Source: Adiantum capillus-veneris (taxonomy: Eukaryota > Streptophyta > Polypodiopsida > Polypodiales > Pteridaceae). Taken from it: DNA of 64,000 bases. The DNA is taken from contig CM043953.1 in assembly GCA_014529385.2 (NCBI GenBank), positions 71,773,372 to 71,837,371 on the forward strand, given 5' to 3'. Of this stretch, positions 1 to 11,044 are shown one piece after another. Within the stretch, counting starts at the first letter, position 1; each line of letters starts with the position of its first letter. Below the pieces are notes generated by a model. The model was not told where the DNA came from. It saw only the letters and a program-made list of their open reading frames with translations, and ran no database searches. The translations under genes and the position numbers were made by a program.

Positions 1-1664
1 ACCACTGCTTTTGCATCATATGCTTCCACTTCTAAGCTCTTTACAACACCCAAACATTTTACTTTTTGATGGTTTGCCAATCTAATCCGGAAGCCTGAAA
101 CCCCAGTCACTGTAAGACCCATCTTCGCAATGCATGCGTGGGTTATGATGCATATTTGGGCTCCGCCATCCACATAACCTTGTCCCAAATTTTTCCTTTT
201 ATGCCACACATCTACTATTGGACAAATGTCTGGTAGCTCATCCATTGCCAACACCTTCACTGAACCTCTCTCTGGCTCTTTCTCCATTGGGTTAACCATC
301 CTCTTCCACTGTCGCTTTAGCTTAGGAACCATCTCTCTAAGCTGCCCAAAAGTAACATCTGCCTTCCTGCTCGTCAGATCCTCCTTCAAGTCATAGCTTA
401 ATTGCCCATCCCCTAATGGAAAATCTGAAACATGAAACTTTCAACGAGCTCTCCTTTTCCTCTTGGCCTTGACATCCTCGCCTTCATGGCTCTTTCCTTT
501 CTTCTTACTAGGACCTGAGGCACTTCTTCCTTCCTTATCCTTTGTGGTCCTCTTCCCAATAGGCATCACTAATGTATCCTCTAGCTTTGATTCCTTCTCC
601 AAGGTGACTACACTTAGCACTTTTGTCTTTCCCTTTTCCTCCTGGGTCAGTCCATTGGTTCCTTCGTCTCCCTTAATTTTGATGCCATAATCATTTGACC
701 TAGTTAGCACCTGTCTTGGCAATGGATACATGTCTCCCCCCATCCTTGGTGGCTTATCACATTGCGGGCTGATGTGACCCAACTATCCACAATTATAACA
801 TGTGGGCGTTTGCCTCCAGTAACTACCATTGCTTTGTCCAACACCATTCCTATGTCTTTCTTCACCTCCTGGCTGATTTGCATACCTCCCTTGACCTCGA
901 TTATTTCCCACTTGACCTAGCATGTTTAGGCTAAGATTCTTCATCAAATCTACCACTTGCCTCATGTCTTGCCTTAGCCCATCATCTTGCACCGATGTAG
1001 TGACCACTACTGGCATAACCTGAGTAGTAACAGGAACCACTGGTTCATGATGAACCCCTGACATGCGACCTTGTAAAGACTCTAGAGGCTGAAATTCAGA
1101 CCTCATGGGCAAAGACTCCACCCCTAACTGGCTCATTTTTTTTAGCTTCCACTCTTTGTTCCTTGATACCTTTAGTGCATCTTCATATGTCCTAGGCTTC
1201 TTTAGCTCTACTCTCCAACGTATATTCTCCCAAAGACCAGCCAAGAACCTGTCCTTCTTCATTATGTCAGGCGGGGGTACCTGTGGTGCTAAGGCCTTGC
1301 ACATCCGCTTCCATGCCAATGAGAACTTACGTATGTACACATCTACTGGCTGACCTTCCTTTTGCACCAAACCTTGTACTTCTTGCCACACTTTGTCAGG
1401 ATCTTCTATCTTCACAAACTCCACTTCCAACCCATGCCTTGGATTGTCCCAACTCAATCTTACAGGTGGATCCGTTGCACGCAACTCCTCTTCAAATGTT
1501 TTAGACCAAACTCGTGCATCACTCTTCAAACAAATTTGGAGAAGGCGTAACATCTACGCAGGGTCATGAATCTGGTTGCTAATGCATGCAACCTCCATCT
1601 TTTCCAAAAATTCTTCCACATCTTCATCACTTCTTCCATGAAACTCCGGATAAGAGAAAGCCAT
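1..1664 (-). pseudogene. G1 gag-protease, three in-frame stops
   Basis: Starting from ATG at 1664-1662, one reading frame covers the window edge. It encodes a Gypsy capsid-type gag (retrotransposon gag region about 1550-1130, with the DPA-MLRLLQ and RVELKKPRTYEDAL segments), then a CX2CX4HX4C zinc knuckle (about 790-750), a basic linker and an aspartic protease whose active site reads V-D-G-G-A (about 163-178). DGGA in place of DSGA/DTGA is seen in several plant Gypsy proteases. In-frame stops are TAG at 1554-1556, TAG at 783-785 inside the zinc knuckle (between the second Cys and the His) and TGA at 441-443. No frameshift is needed to read through, so decay is by point mutation only. Confidence 0.72.
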
Positions 1665-2710
1665 GGCTACCCAAGTTTCAATGCTTTGAGAACCCCTTTG
1701 AACACACGTGCAAGAACCCAAAACTTTTGACTACCCAATCCCCAGAAACTTCAATGGAGCTCAACTTTAGATAAGAACAAACACATGCACATCAAATGAG
1801 TTTTCATAGTTGATCATTGGAATTACAACAGGTAAAGGACATTCCAGGATCTCTCGTAATCTTCTTGGCCCGAACATAAAGACTATGCACTGCTGGAAAA
1901 AAATCTTCCTAGACACATGAACATTTATCTGGATTCTATGAGTTAAATGAAAAGGAGTGAATTGAGGGCCATTTTGATCATCCATCAAAGCCAACCATGA
2001 AGCTCCCAAAAAAGCACACCTCACTTATCCTCTGATTTTTGCCCAAATTTCAGCAGCATAACAGAATAAATGGCTCAAAATACCAAAAAACCAGCCATCA
2101 TAACTTGGAAAAATTTTGGCAGAGTTTCCCCAGAAGTAGAGCAGTGTGAACCCAAAATATAGACTCTCTATGTATGCATAAACTGCCAACAATAGAACCC
2201 GAGCATCAATTAGGAATCACTAGTACATAGCCTATGGCAAGGTCACAAAAAGGGTGCTCCAGCTACCTGTATCACCGAAAGGATCTCTACATTTGAGAAT
2301 CCCCCAGCTCAATAAAAACCTCACGCTATCGACCCTCACACGAAGGCTAATGCAAATCGCGTATAGTCAAGTCTCAGAAATGACTATCTTCCAGACCAAG
2401 TCTCAGAAATGGCTGGGACTGCCAAATACAACCAAGTATGGCTCCACAAAGGCGTACAATTGGCAGTTTCCACAAGTAACGTACAATACCAACAAACAAT
2501 GCGCTCAAGCAAGCGCCCAATGATGAATACCCACGGCAACTGCAAGTGACTTCACTGCTAGTATACCACTGTACTCTAGCTACCTGTACCTGTGTGAATC
2601 ACCTGTACCTGTCCCTGTCCCTGTCCATGTAACCTGTAACCTGTAGTCTCCAACCTGTAATCCTGAATCTCGACGCTTGAAGCTCGAAGCAGAAGGTACT
2701 GGAAGAAGAT
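1665..2710 (-). other. Non-coding leader of G1
   Basis: This stretch between PBS and gag ATG has no supported gene. It contains a cluster of CCTGTA/CCTGTC-type hexamers at about 2575-2660 next to the PBS. The part at about 2230-2540 resembles 59690-60000 in the same orientation, with the shared blocks CCTATGGCAA, AAAACCTCACGC, GGGACTGCCAAAT and GGCGTACAAT. Confidence 0.5.
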
Positions 2711-2728
2711 CCTCCGTGGGGGCGCCAA
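2711..2728 (-). other. Primer-binding site of G1
   Basis: On the minus strand TTTTGGCGCCCCCACGG follows the presumed LTR end (CTCACA). The TGGCGCC start is typical of Gypsy elements primed by a non-initiator tRNA. This site decides the LTR boundary at 2734. Confidence 0.55.
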
Positions 2729-2733
2729 AAGAA

Positions 2734-2795
2734 TGTGAGCGGGATGAAAACACACACAGCGCCTCTATAACGACCCGACACACACTCTTGGGAAG

Positions 2796-2833
<38 letters not shown>

Positions 2834-3429
2834 TGGGGCACCACTCGGCTTACACAACACACCTGGCCGAGACAGGGAACACACCTCTGGAGTGAGAGGA
2901 GAGAGACTATCCACTTGCCCACTCCACACACACACACACACACACACCCAAAAAAATCAGCTCAAAAGAGGAGAACTTCTGATAATTAGATACAAATGAG
3001 CTTGGTCCAACACCAATGGGGCAAACAGCTCACACAATATGGGTAAAAGATACGAGATACAATCACAAATCGGAGAAGAAGCTTCACTCACCGGAGAAAC
3101 TTACACAGCCAAAACAGCAGAAAAAGAGGGAGGAATTTGGTAAAATGGACAGCGCCATCGCATCCGGAACGGCCCAAAACCCCAGTCTACAATGTCAAAG
3201 TGCTCAAATCCGACCTCGGATGAGCAATTTTACGGCCAAAACAGGCTCCAAAAACCCCAAAAACACAGTTGCGGCTGTTCCTCCTCTCTTCTCCACGTTT
3301 TTTCTGGTCTTCTCTCTGTTTTTTCAGTTCCCACACTTATCTTTATTAGTTGTGCACCCTTGGCCTTTTAGATGACCTCAAACGGACCCCGGACAGGCCA
3401 AAAACTGACCTCGCAGTGCATAGTTGTCA
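2734..3429 (-). repeat. 5' LTR of G1 with internal (CA)n arrays
   Basis: On the minus strand the segment runs from TGACAACTATGC (3429) to CCCGCTCACA (2734), about 696 bp, directly before the PBS. It contains (CA)n runs at about 2801-2831 and 2926-2947 that create meaningless Cys-Val reading frames. The partner LTR is outside the window, so the outer end at 3429 rests only on the TG start and on composition. Confidence 0.45.
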
Positions 3430-5150
3430 CCCTGTTGCATTCATACGCACACTTGTCACTCATTTCTTTTCAATAATGCATCTCGCAACCACGTGAAGTG
3501 GCCCCAAAAAGTGGTCCTAATGATGACCTTTCTGCATAACTCTCACAAGAAAACACCACTTTGTGTCCGTATTCATCCACGTGCAAATATTGACCCCGTT
3601 CGCCCTCCTGACACCACTAGATGCCATCTGACGCACCTGCTTACCTCATGTCGTCGGCCCGCGGATAGCTTCCTCGAGAAGTTTTACGCACTACCAACTC
3701 CTCATTATTATAGAAAAAACACACTGGTATTAGTAATAGTGAAAATCGATGCACTATGTACACACTGTCCTACCTGTACACATGTGGGCCCCACGTAACC
3801 AACTGGCTCTGGAAAATGGGCAATACTTTATTTGATGCACCATGCATGTGTATGAACATATGCGCAATCCCTTGCTCAAAAAAACTCCTAACAACGTCAT
3901 CAAGAGACGTTTTTTATGCCTCCCTAGCAACGACGGCGCCGTCGTTGCTAAGGGAGGGGGCACGCTATTAATAGAGGCTCTTTTGCATAAGTTTTGGCAA
4001 GAAAACGAGGAGAAGAGGAGGCATAACGAAGAAGGGGGAAAGAAAGCCAACGAGGAGCAGGAACGAGGGCATCAAAACGAGGATTGCAGGGAGGAGGTCA
4101 AAGCAATCTCTCTCTCTCGATCTCCAACCGACACAAGGGGAGCAAGGAACGACGCTCTCCTCTCTTTCTCTCTTGAGCAAGCAAAGCTCTCTCTTCTCTC
4201 TCGAGTTGAAGGAGAAGCAAGAGAGGTTTTCTTTTTGTCAGAAAACAAAGAAGATGGAAGGACCAAGGAAAATCTCTCTTCAGCTCTCTCGTCCTCTCGT
4301 CCTTGGTTAGCGAATGAAGGAGGCAAGGCTTGGAGAAGGCGGAGCTCGGCATGTTAAGGCGAGCAATAAAGAAGGAGGAAAAGTAAGGGCTCTCGGAATC
4401 GAGTCTTGAAGCAAGACTCTCGAGAGAGGGCTACGACAAACAAAGAAGAGTAAAGCTCTCTTCCTCTCATGCATAAGATAGAGAAGAGGGGAGCAAGGAG
4501 TCGGCAAGGAAGGGGCACTTTCTCTTGCTCTCGGACATAAGCAAGAAAGAAAGGTGCTCTCACTCTCTCATGCGTGAGAAGGAGAGTATTTCGGAGTGTT
4601 GCATGAAGTTGGCATGAGCTCGGAAGAGGAAAGCAAGTGTATCGGCCAAGCAGGGGTTAAGGGACTCGGAGCAAGTCGAGTAGAGGTGAAGATAAAGCTC
4701 GTGAACGGCAGATAAGTTAGTCCAAAGTGCATAAAGCAGGAAGATACAGGATAAATGGTAATAAGTGAAGCTTGATGATCGAGGCAGTGAACTGAATTGA
4801 AACTTGCAGAATCCGCGAGGTATTTGAAGCTGATAAAGCGGCAACGGAAAATTTCCATCACCGTCATCCATTAGAGATTGAATTAGCATTTTGTTAAGTC
4901 CGGTGTTAAGCATTTTGTTAAATTTTGTAGACGGGAGCTTAAACTCCTAGTTAGCAGCTGATCCAAGTGACGGTGCTGTTAACAACCCGCCTTGAGTAAG
5001 GACTAATTTGTACTCAAAGTAATATTCAATTAATTGATGATTGCGTTGATTGCCAGATTTATCAGTTGTTCTTGTTCTCTCTCTTTCACATCTCCCACAG
5101 CGAGAGGCTCGGCGCCTACCCGGCTCACGTAGCAAACACATATCCCCCGA
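3430..5150. other. Non-coding, GA/CT-rich interval
   Basis: No supported gene. Positions 3960-4560 are rich in GA/CT hexamers (GCTCTCTC-like), which opens overlapping frames on both strands with low-complexity Ser/Leu/Arg/Glu translations. Positions 4980-5040 look like an LTR U5 or poly-A region (TTGTACTCAAAGTAATATTC). It may be an unpaired LTR or the leader of G2, but no boundary can be proved. Confidence 0.4.
3919..3957. repeat. Loop-free inverted repeat (hairpin/cruciform)
   Basis: Positions 3925-3950 form a perfect 26 bp palindrome centred on GGCGCC (half-site TAGCAACGACGGC). The arms extend six more pairs (CCTCCC/GGGAGG) after a single unpaired A at 3951. Confidence 0.85.
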
Positions 5151-5157
5151 CACCGTC

Positions 5158-5229
5158 ATCAAATCAAGTACTGGTTTCTCTTCCTTCCATCTAGTTTTTG
5201 GCAAAGAGGCTTTACTTCCTATTGATGTT
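5158..5229 (+). pseudogene. G2 integrase fragment (left of insertion B)
   Basis: About 24 codons match the conserved motif downstream of the integrase catalytic core in plant Gypsy polyproteins (F-H-L-V-F-G-K-E-A-L-L-P-I-D). The frame is cut by the LTR of B, whose TGTT start overlaps the Gypsy codons. The sequence further left does not read as integrase, so G2 is truncated there as well. Confidence 0.6.
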
Positions 5230-5636
5230 AAGTATGGAGCTTGATTCACCCCTTATAGTTTTCTGTGTTAAAAATGCACATTTGTAAGGCCCCCATTATG
5301 AGGAGAAGCCATCGTGCATGAAGAAAAATAACTCGTCAAAAAATAAAATCACTCGCGGGAAACCAAAATTTTCACGCCCATGGCTTCGCCGGAATATTAT
5401 GACCGGACGGCGGCCGGAAAGTGGTCGGAAAATGACCGGTCAGTTGGCCGGTTGGCCGGTGGGCGATAGTCAATAGCCCGTGGCCGGTGGTCAAAAGTCA
5501 ATGGCCGGTGGCCCATGGTCGAATTCAAAAGGGGACTTGTCTTCTCAAGGGCGGCCACACATGGGTGGATTGGAGGGTCCGATTTGGACTTATCTACACA
5601 AGGGTGGCTACACATGGCTGCCTCTCATGAGAGAGG
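5226..5636 (+). repeat. B left LTR, first part (U3)
   Basis: It matches 20575-20940. It contains a GGCCGGTGG-rich tract (about 5400-5515) and two imperfect copies of a GGGCGGCTACACATGG motif (about 5549 and 5602). It ends at the insertion point of A, preceded by the target duplication AGAGG (5632-5636). Confidence 0.85.
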
Positions 5637-5863
5637 TGTTACCATATACATGTGGTAGTGATGTGTGTGAACACACTAGGACCGCCGGGGCATGTTTTCC
5701 CTCTTTAGGAGGTTTTTTCCCCCGAGCATTGTATATACGCCCATCACTCTAGGGCTATCTATCTTTCCATTGCACACTAAGTAATACACTCTCTATTGTG
5801 TGCCTTGAGCTTCCTTCATCTTCTCCAAGCTGTGTGCGTTTCTCTTCAACCCTAATTCCAACA
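5637..5863 (+). repeat. A 5' LTR
   Basis: This is a 227 bp LTR, TGTTACCATATAC to CCAACA, with TATATA at about 5730. It is equal in length to both LTRs of D. Confidence 0.92.
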
Positions 5864-5865
5864 AT

Positions 5866-5877
5866 TGGTATCAGAGC
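5866..5877 (+). other. A primer-binding site
   Basis: TGGTATCAGAGC, complementary to the 3' end of plant initiator-Met tRNA, lies two bases after the 5' LTR. Confidence 0.85.
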
Positions 5878-6142
5878 AGGTTACGTCTTCCCAGGCTTAG
5901 TTGCCAGTTGCTCTAGCATACGTCTGCTCAGATTTTTGATTCAGGCTCATTTCGGCCTCCATTTCCACTATAGGCAGTGCTGCACATGCTATTTTGTCAT
6001 TTTGTGCAAAGTATTCTATCAGTGATGTTTTTTGCATAACAAGTGCCTTATAGTCTTCTACGGTTTGTGCCATATAGCACTGTTGTTCCCGCTCTGTTTC
6101 TCTTATTTTCGGGCAGTTTTCACATTACGTGCAGCATTTACC

Positions 6143-9100
6143 ACGGCTGACAACAACAACACAGATGTATTCAAGAAGTTTGCTACTGAGGACAGGTTGA
6201 ATGGGGACAACTACCCTATGTGGGCTTATATGATGCAACATGTTCTTGTGTCAAAGGGCGTCTGGAACATTGTGCAGGGCATTGATGTACGTCCTGTTCT
6301 GAGGATGTAGGCGATGTTGAGGATGTTGCAGGTCTTGCTGCAAGGATTGCTGTTGTTAGAGTTGTTTTGCCTATGGCAGAACAAGCTCGTTGGGATGTTA
6401 AGGATGCGCAGGCTCATGCATTGATTGCGTTTTCTGTGAAGCGCACCATTGTTCCTCACATCTGTTGAGCAAAATCTGCAAAACAGGCTTGGGGTATTCT
6501 AGCAGGTCTTTATGCAAGCGGCAATGAGGCTAAAATTGCTTTGTTGCGTAAAGAGCTGGAGTCGAAGATTATGCATGAGGAAGATGATATGGACACTTTC
6601 CTTGCTAGTGTCAAGGATATCAATGAACAACTTATTTCTGCAAGTGAAGTCATTTCAAATAGTTCCCTTGTGCAGACTGTTCTTGATGCCTTACCAGATT
6701 CTTACCAGACTTTTGCTAGTACTTGGAGACTTATGACCCAAGGAAATCCAGAAGTTGTCAAGTTTGATGCATTATGCACATTGCTGTTGCAAGACTCACT
6801 TTCCAGAAAAAACAGGACTAGATAGCGTGCAGTTGAACAGGCTTTTATTGCATCTCAAAGAAAGGGTGGTAACAGCAATGCAGCCACTTCTTATGGTTCT
6901 GCTGCGAGTGGCAAAAGTTATGTTCGTAATGCTTCTACTGGCAGCAATTCGTCTGGCAATTCTGGTGACAAGGTCAAAAAGAAGATGCGTTGCCATTATT
7001 GTAAAGCTAATGATCACTTGATCAAGTCATGTCCTAAGTTGAAGGCCAAAGAGGCTAAGAAGAAAGAGGGTGGTTCCACTACAAATGCTGGTTCCACTAC
7101 AAATGCATCCATTGTTGAGTCTTCTGTGAAAGGAGACTCTGATGCTGATGTTGATGCAGAATGGGCTTTTAGCGTAGAGTGCACTTACAATCTTGTTGTC
7201 CATGATGCATGCTTGTCAGTTGTTGCAGATTCACATGTGTGGTATTTCGACAGTGGTGCTACAAAGCACATTACCTCACATCGTGAATTGTTTACCTCTC
7301 TCGAGTCTATCCCTCATGGGAATTCAGACACTTGTGCCAAAAGTGCCTCTTATCCGGTTCAGGGAGTTGGAAAGATTGTGCTTACTGCTGCAAATGGCAG
7401 TTCCCTTACACTTGTTGATGCACTTTATGTACCTGGGATCAAGAAGAATCTCTTTTTTGTATCCACACTTGCAGTATAAGCTCACTTTGTATCACAAGTG
7501 TGGACAAAATTTTGTAAATGCTGTTGCAGATTCAAGGGATATTTCAGATGCAAAACTTTGGCATGCACTTTTTGGTCATCTAAATTTTGCCAGTTTGCTG
7601 CATTTGCAGAAATCTGATATGGTTGCTTCTTTGCCGCCTCTTGAAGCACCTGTCAAACATGTTTGTGAAGGCTATATTTTGGGTAAGATGCAGCATTATA
7701 AGTTTCCAAAGGATGGTTCAGTTACCTTCCTTGGGCAATTACCTGTAGTTCGTGACTTTCATTGATGATTACTCAAGGCATGCATGGGTATTTCCGCTTA
7801 AAGCGAAGTCCGTAGTTTTTATGTGCTTCAATAATTTCTGGCTATGGCTGAGATTGTCACAAAATGTATTATGGGCACCCTCCGTTCCGATCGAGGGGGG
7901 GAGTATATTTCTCATGAATTTAATGCATTTCTAGCTAGTCGTGGGATAATGTACATTGCCTTATACACCTCAGCAAAATGGTGTTGTTGAGAGGAAAAAC
8001 AGGTCACTGACGGAAATGACACGATGTATGGTCAAAAGTCAAGCTTTTCCGCATTCTTTTTGGCTTGAGGCCATCATGTGTGCCACTTATGTACTTAACA
8101 GGTGTCCTGGAAAGCTTTGCAGTCTATTACTACATATGAAGCATGGCATGATAGAAAGCCTTCTATTGAGCACATGCGTGTTTTAGGCTGTTTGCAGATG
8201 ATTTGGTGCCACAAACACAGCGCAGAAAATTGGATGATAAGGCTGTCAAATGTATTTTTGTTGGTTATAGTGCTGAAAGAAAAGGTTACAGGTTGTATCA
8301 TCTGCAAACAAAACGTATTCTAGTTTCACGGGATGTAGTGTTTGTGGAAGATTCTATTCAGCCCTTGCTGTCATGTACTAGAGACAGTAATGTAAGGTCA
8401 CAGGACATTTATGACACTTTGTTGCCTCTTTTCAATGGTGGAAATACAAATGTAATTTCCAATGAGGCAAATGTACAGCCTATGGGGGTTTCAAAAAATG
8501 TTACAGATCGGCCTATTACTGATGCAGATGTACATGATGTACTTGATGAGGAAAGGGCTAAAAATGAGCAGGCTAGAGGTATGCCAAAATGGCGAGTGCA
8601 CACTTTGCGTGACAGTAAATTGGATGCACCTTTGTCTAGTCGTACTCGTTCTAGGCTCTCGCCATGCATCTTATGCATCAGATTTTTATGCTTTGGCTGT
8701 GTCTAGCTTATATGATGTTGAGGAGCCTCTGTTTTTTGATGAAGCACAGAATTCAGAAAATTGGATGGCTGCCATGCAATCAGAATATGATGCACTTATA
8801 GAAAATGACACATGGACTTTATGTGATTTGCCTCCTAGAAAAAAGGCCATTGGTACGAAGTGGGTTTACAAGTTGAAACGCAAGCCGGATGGTGAGATCG
8901 ATCGCCATAAGGCTCGACTTGTTGCAAAGGGTTATGCACAGCAAAAAGGCATAGATTATGAAGAGACTTTTGCTCCCACTTGTCGTATGACTACTGTGAG
9001 TTTTCTATGTGCATTGGTAGCTCATTTTGGTTGGGATGCACATCAATCAGACATTGTTGCTGCTTTCTTGAATGGTGACATATTTGAGGAATTTTATGTA

Positions 9101-10261
9101 GCGTAGCCTCGCGGTTTTGTCATAAAAGGACAAGAGGACAAAGTGTACAGATGTAAGAAGGCTTTGTATGGGTTGAAGCAATCTCCTCGTGCTTGGTATG
9201 AGAAAGCAGACACTTATTTGGTTAAACGATGCTTTCGTAACAGTCCAACAGAAAGCACATTGTATGTAAAGCGTGAGGGTGATGTACTTCTTATTGTGGT
9301 TCTTTATGTTGATGATTTGCTGATCACTGGACCAAATGAGAGACATATTGCTGAATTTAAGGCTGATTTGAATGCTACTTTCAAGATGAAAGATTTGGGG
9401 CTGTTGCATCATTACTTGGGTATACAGTTTAAGCAGTGCGATGGTGGTATTGCCTTGTGTTAGAAAAGTTACATAGAGACATTACTATGTAAGTTTGGAC
9501 TTGAGGATTGCAAACCTATTGCCACTCCCATGAAAACAGGTTTGAAGTTGACTCTACATGAAGCTGGCTATCCTGCTGATGTCACTCTTTATCAAACTGC
9601 TATTGGCTGCCTCATTTATGTATGCAACACGAGGCCAGATATTCAATTTGCAGTCTCACAGGTCAGCAAATTGATGCATAGCCCATGGTCTAGGCATTGG
9701 CAGGCTGTCAAGAGGATTTTTCGCTACCTCAGTGGCACTTTACATCTTGGCTTGTTTTATCCCAAGGGGGGATCATTGCCGCCAGACTTACATGCTTTTC
9801 TAGACTCAGATTGGACTGGTTGTTTTGACACGCGAGTGTCCACAAGTGGTTTTTGTTTCATGCTTGGCAGTTCATGTATATCATGGTTGAGCAAGAAGCA
9901 ACCTACTGTGGCCACTTCGAGTTGTGAGGCTGAGTACAGGGCATTCTTCACAGCTACGGTTGAGTGTGTATGGCTTAGACGCCTTATGGCTGATTTGTGT
10001 GTTGGACAGAACACTGGCAACACTATCTACACTAACAGTCAGAGCGCATTGGCAGTTGCGAGGAACCCAGTTTTTCATGCTCACACAAAGCACATTGAGG
10101 TGCATTACCACTATATCAGGTAGGGGCTCTCAGCAGGAGAGATCAGCTTGGCTTATGTGCCAACACAGGACAACCTTGCAGATCTTTTCACAAAGGCATT
10201 GTCTCATGAGAAGCTTGAAGCTCTCCGAAAAACTTTGGGCTTACTCCCCTTTGTGGGCTGA
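6143..10261 (+). pseudogene. A gag-pol (Copia polyprotein), multiply broken
   Basis: Domains in order: UBN2-type gag (6143-6820), CX2CX4HX4C zinc knuckle (about 6988-7030), protease with intact D-S-G-A-T (about 7246-7260), integrase (7550-8330), RT with Y-V-D-D (about 9305) and RNase H ending at TGA 10259-10261. Compared with sibling D, the initiator is ACG (6143-6145) instead of ATG. One base is missing near 6296, about 110 bp are lost at 7472, about 60 bp are lost near 7728 and one base is gained near 8651. In-frame stops are at 6466, 6823, 9104, 9461 and 10121. The stops at 6823 and 9461 are also present in D. No product is expected. Confidence 0.85.
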
Positions 10262-10336
10262 TCATGTCCTCAGGGCATGGCACTTCCCTTTACTCATGTG
10301 CCATCTCTCGTTCACCGCATCACTCCAACGGGGATT

Positions 10337-10582
10337 TGTTACCATATACATGTGGTAGTGATGTGTGTGAACACATCACTAGTGTGTGAACACACTAGGA
10401 CCGCCGGGGCATTTTTTCCCTCTTTAGGAGGTTTTTCCCCCCGAGCATTGTATATACGCCCATCACTCTAGGGCTATCTATCTTTCCACTGCACACTAAG
10501 TAATACACTCTCTATTGTGTGCCTTGAGCTTCCTTCGTCTTCTCCAAGCTATGTGAGTTTCTCTACAACCCTAATTCCAACG
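10337..10582 (+). repeat. A 3' LTR with 19 bp internal duplication
   Basis: It is 246 bp, matching the 5' LTR except for a 19 bp insertion around 10371-10390 that repeats the GTGTGAACACA motif, plus about eight single-base differences counted by eye. The last base is G instead of A. Confidence 0.9.
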
Positions 10583-10602
10583 AGAGGGCAGCCCTTTTGG
10601 CC

Positions 10603-10609
10603 TATAAAA
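10603..10609 (+). promoter_or_regulatory. TATA box of B left LTR
   Basis: TATAAAA sits in a GGCC-TATAAAA-GGAGGCC context and is conserved at 20954-20960 in the right LTR. Insertion of A 16 bp upstream separates it from its natural upstream region. Confidence 0.6.
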
Positions 10610-10814
10610 GGAGGCCATTTCTACACACATTTCATAGTGTGTGAAGTTGATGCAACAAGGTGGATGTGAGGTGGTGAGAGTGAAGCAAGGCGGGCGGGAG
10701 CTCGAAAAGGGTATAATCCCTTTGTCACCTACTTCTTGTTTTGAAGCACTAAAGCCATTGAGTGGCTGCTTTCCCGTGGACGTAGCCCACATTGGGTGAA
10801 CCACGTATATCATG

Positions 10815-10818
<4 letters not shown>

Positions 10819-10890
<72 letters not shown>
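10819..10890 (+). repeat. (CT)n microsatellite in B left LTR
   Basis: About 36 CT units. The same array in the right LTR (about 21165-21228) has a different length. Confidence 0.95.
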
Positions 10891-10891
<1 letters not shown>

Positions 10892-10973
10892 ATCTCTTTT
10901 ATGTGAAATCTATCTCTCTCCATTAAGTAATCTACTCAAATATCTATTTAGCTACGTCATATTTTCTAACAAC

Positions 10974-10985
10974 TGGTATCAGAGC
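10974..10985 (+). other. B primer-binding site
   Basis: TGGTATCAGAGC, initiator-Met type, lies two bases after the B left LTR. Confidence 0.85.
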
Positions 10986-11044
10986 AAGGTTTGCTTGTAG
11001 CTAAATTATCTCAAGGAAGGGATTCCTTGAATTGAGTGGGAATT

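Larger units (their letters stand above)
1..3429 (-). mobile_element. Ty3/Gypsy element G1, 5' part (LTR, leader, gag, protease), cut by window edge
   Basis: Read on the minus strand the order is LTR (3429-2734), a primer-binding site starting TGGCGCC, a non-coding leader (about 2710-1665), gag (from ATG at 1664) and a retropepsin domain running off position 1. This is the standard Gypsy gag-pro order. Reverse transcriptase and the 3' LTR would lie left of the window. The reading frame has at least three in-frame stops, so the copy is dead. A second copy of the same kind of leader is present at about 59490-60100. Boundaries other than the PBS side of the LTR are approximate. Confidence 0.75.
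5637..10582 (+). mobile_element. Ty1/Copia element A, inserted in the B left LTR
   Basis: LTRs are 5637-5863 and 10337-10582. The PBS TGGTATCAGAGC is at 5866 and a short purine tract precedes 10337. The 5 bp target duplication AGAGG flanks it (5632-5636, 10583-10587). The uninterrupted target exists as 20935-20950 in the B right LTR, which proves the insertion point. It is the same family as D. The coding region is heavily broken. Confidence 0.93.
10588..10971 (+). repeat. B left LTR, second part (promoter and U5)
   Basis: It resumes the B LTR after element A. It holds the TATA box TATAAAA (10603-10609), a (CT)n array (about 10819-10890) and the LTR end TCTAACA. Confidence 0.88.

Noticed and set aside
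1586-1774. 62-codon plus-strand frame with a good ATG
   Set aside because: It is the antisense of the G1 gag N-terminus, which has family support on the minus strand.
3842-4563. Overlapping open frames on both strands, including one of 171 codons
   Set aside because: The DNA is GA/CT-rich, which removes stop codons. Translations are low-complexity and no family motif is present on either strand.
6823-9463. Restoration of the shared stops by U-to-C RNA editing
   Set aside because: Such editing is known in organelles of ferns and hornworts, not for nuclear transposons. Nothing in the sequence marks an editing site.
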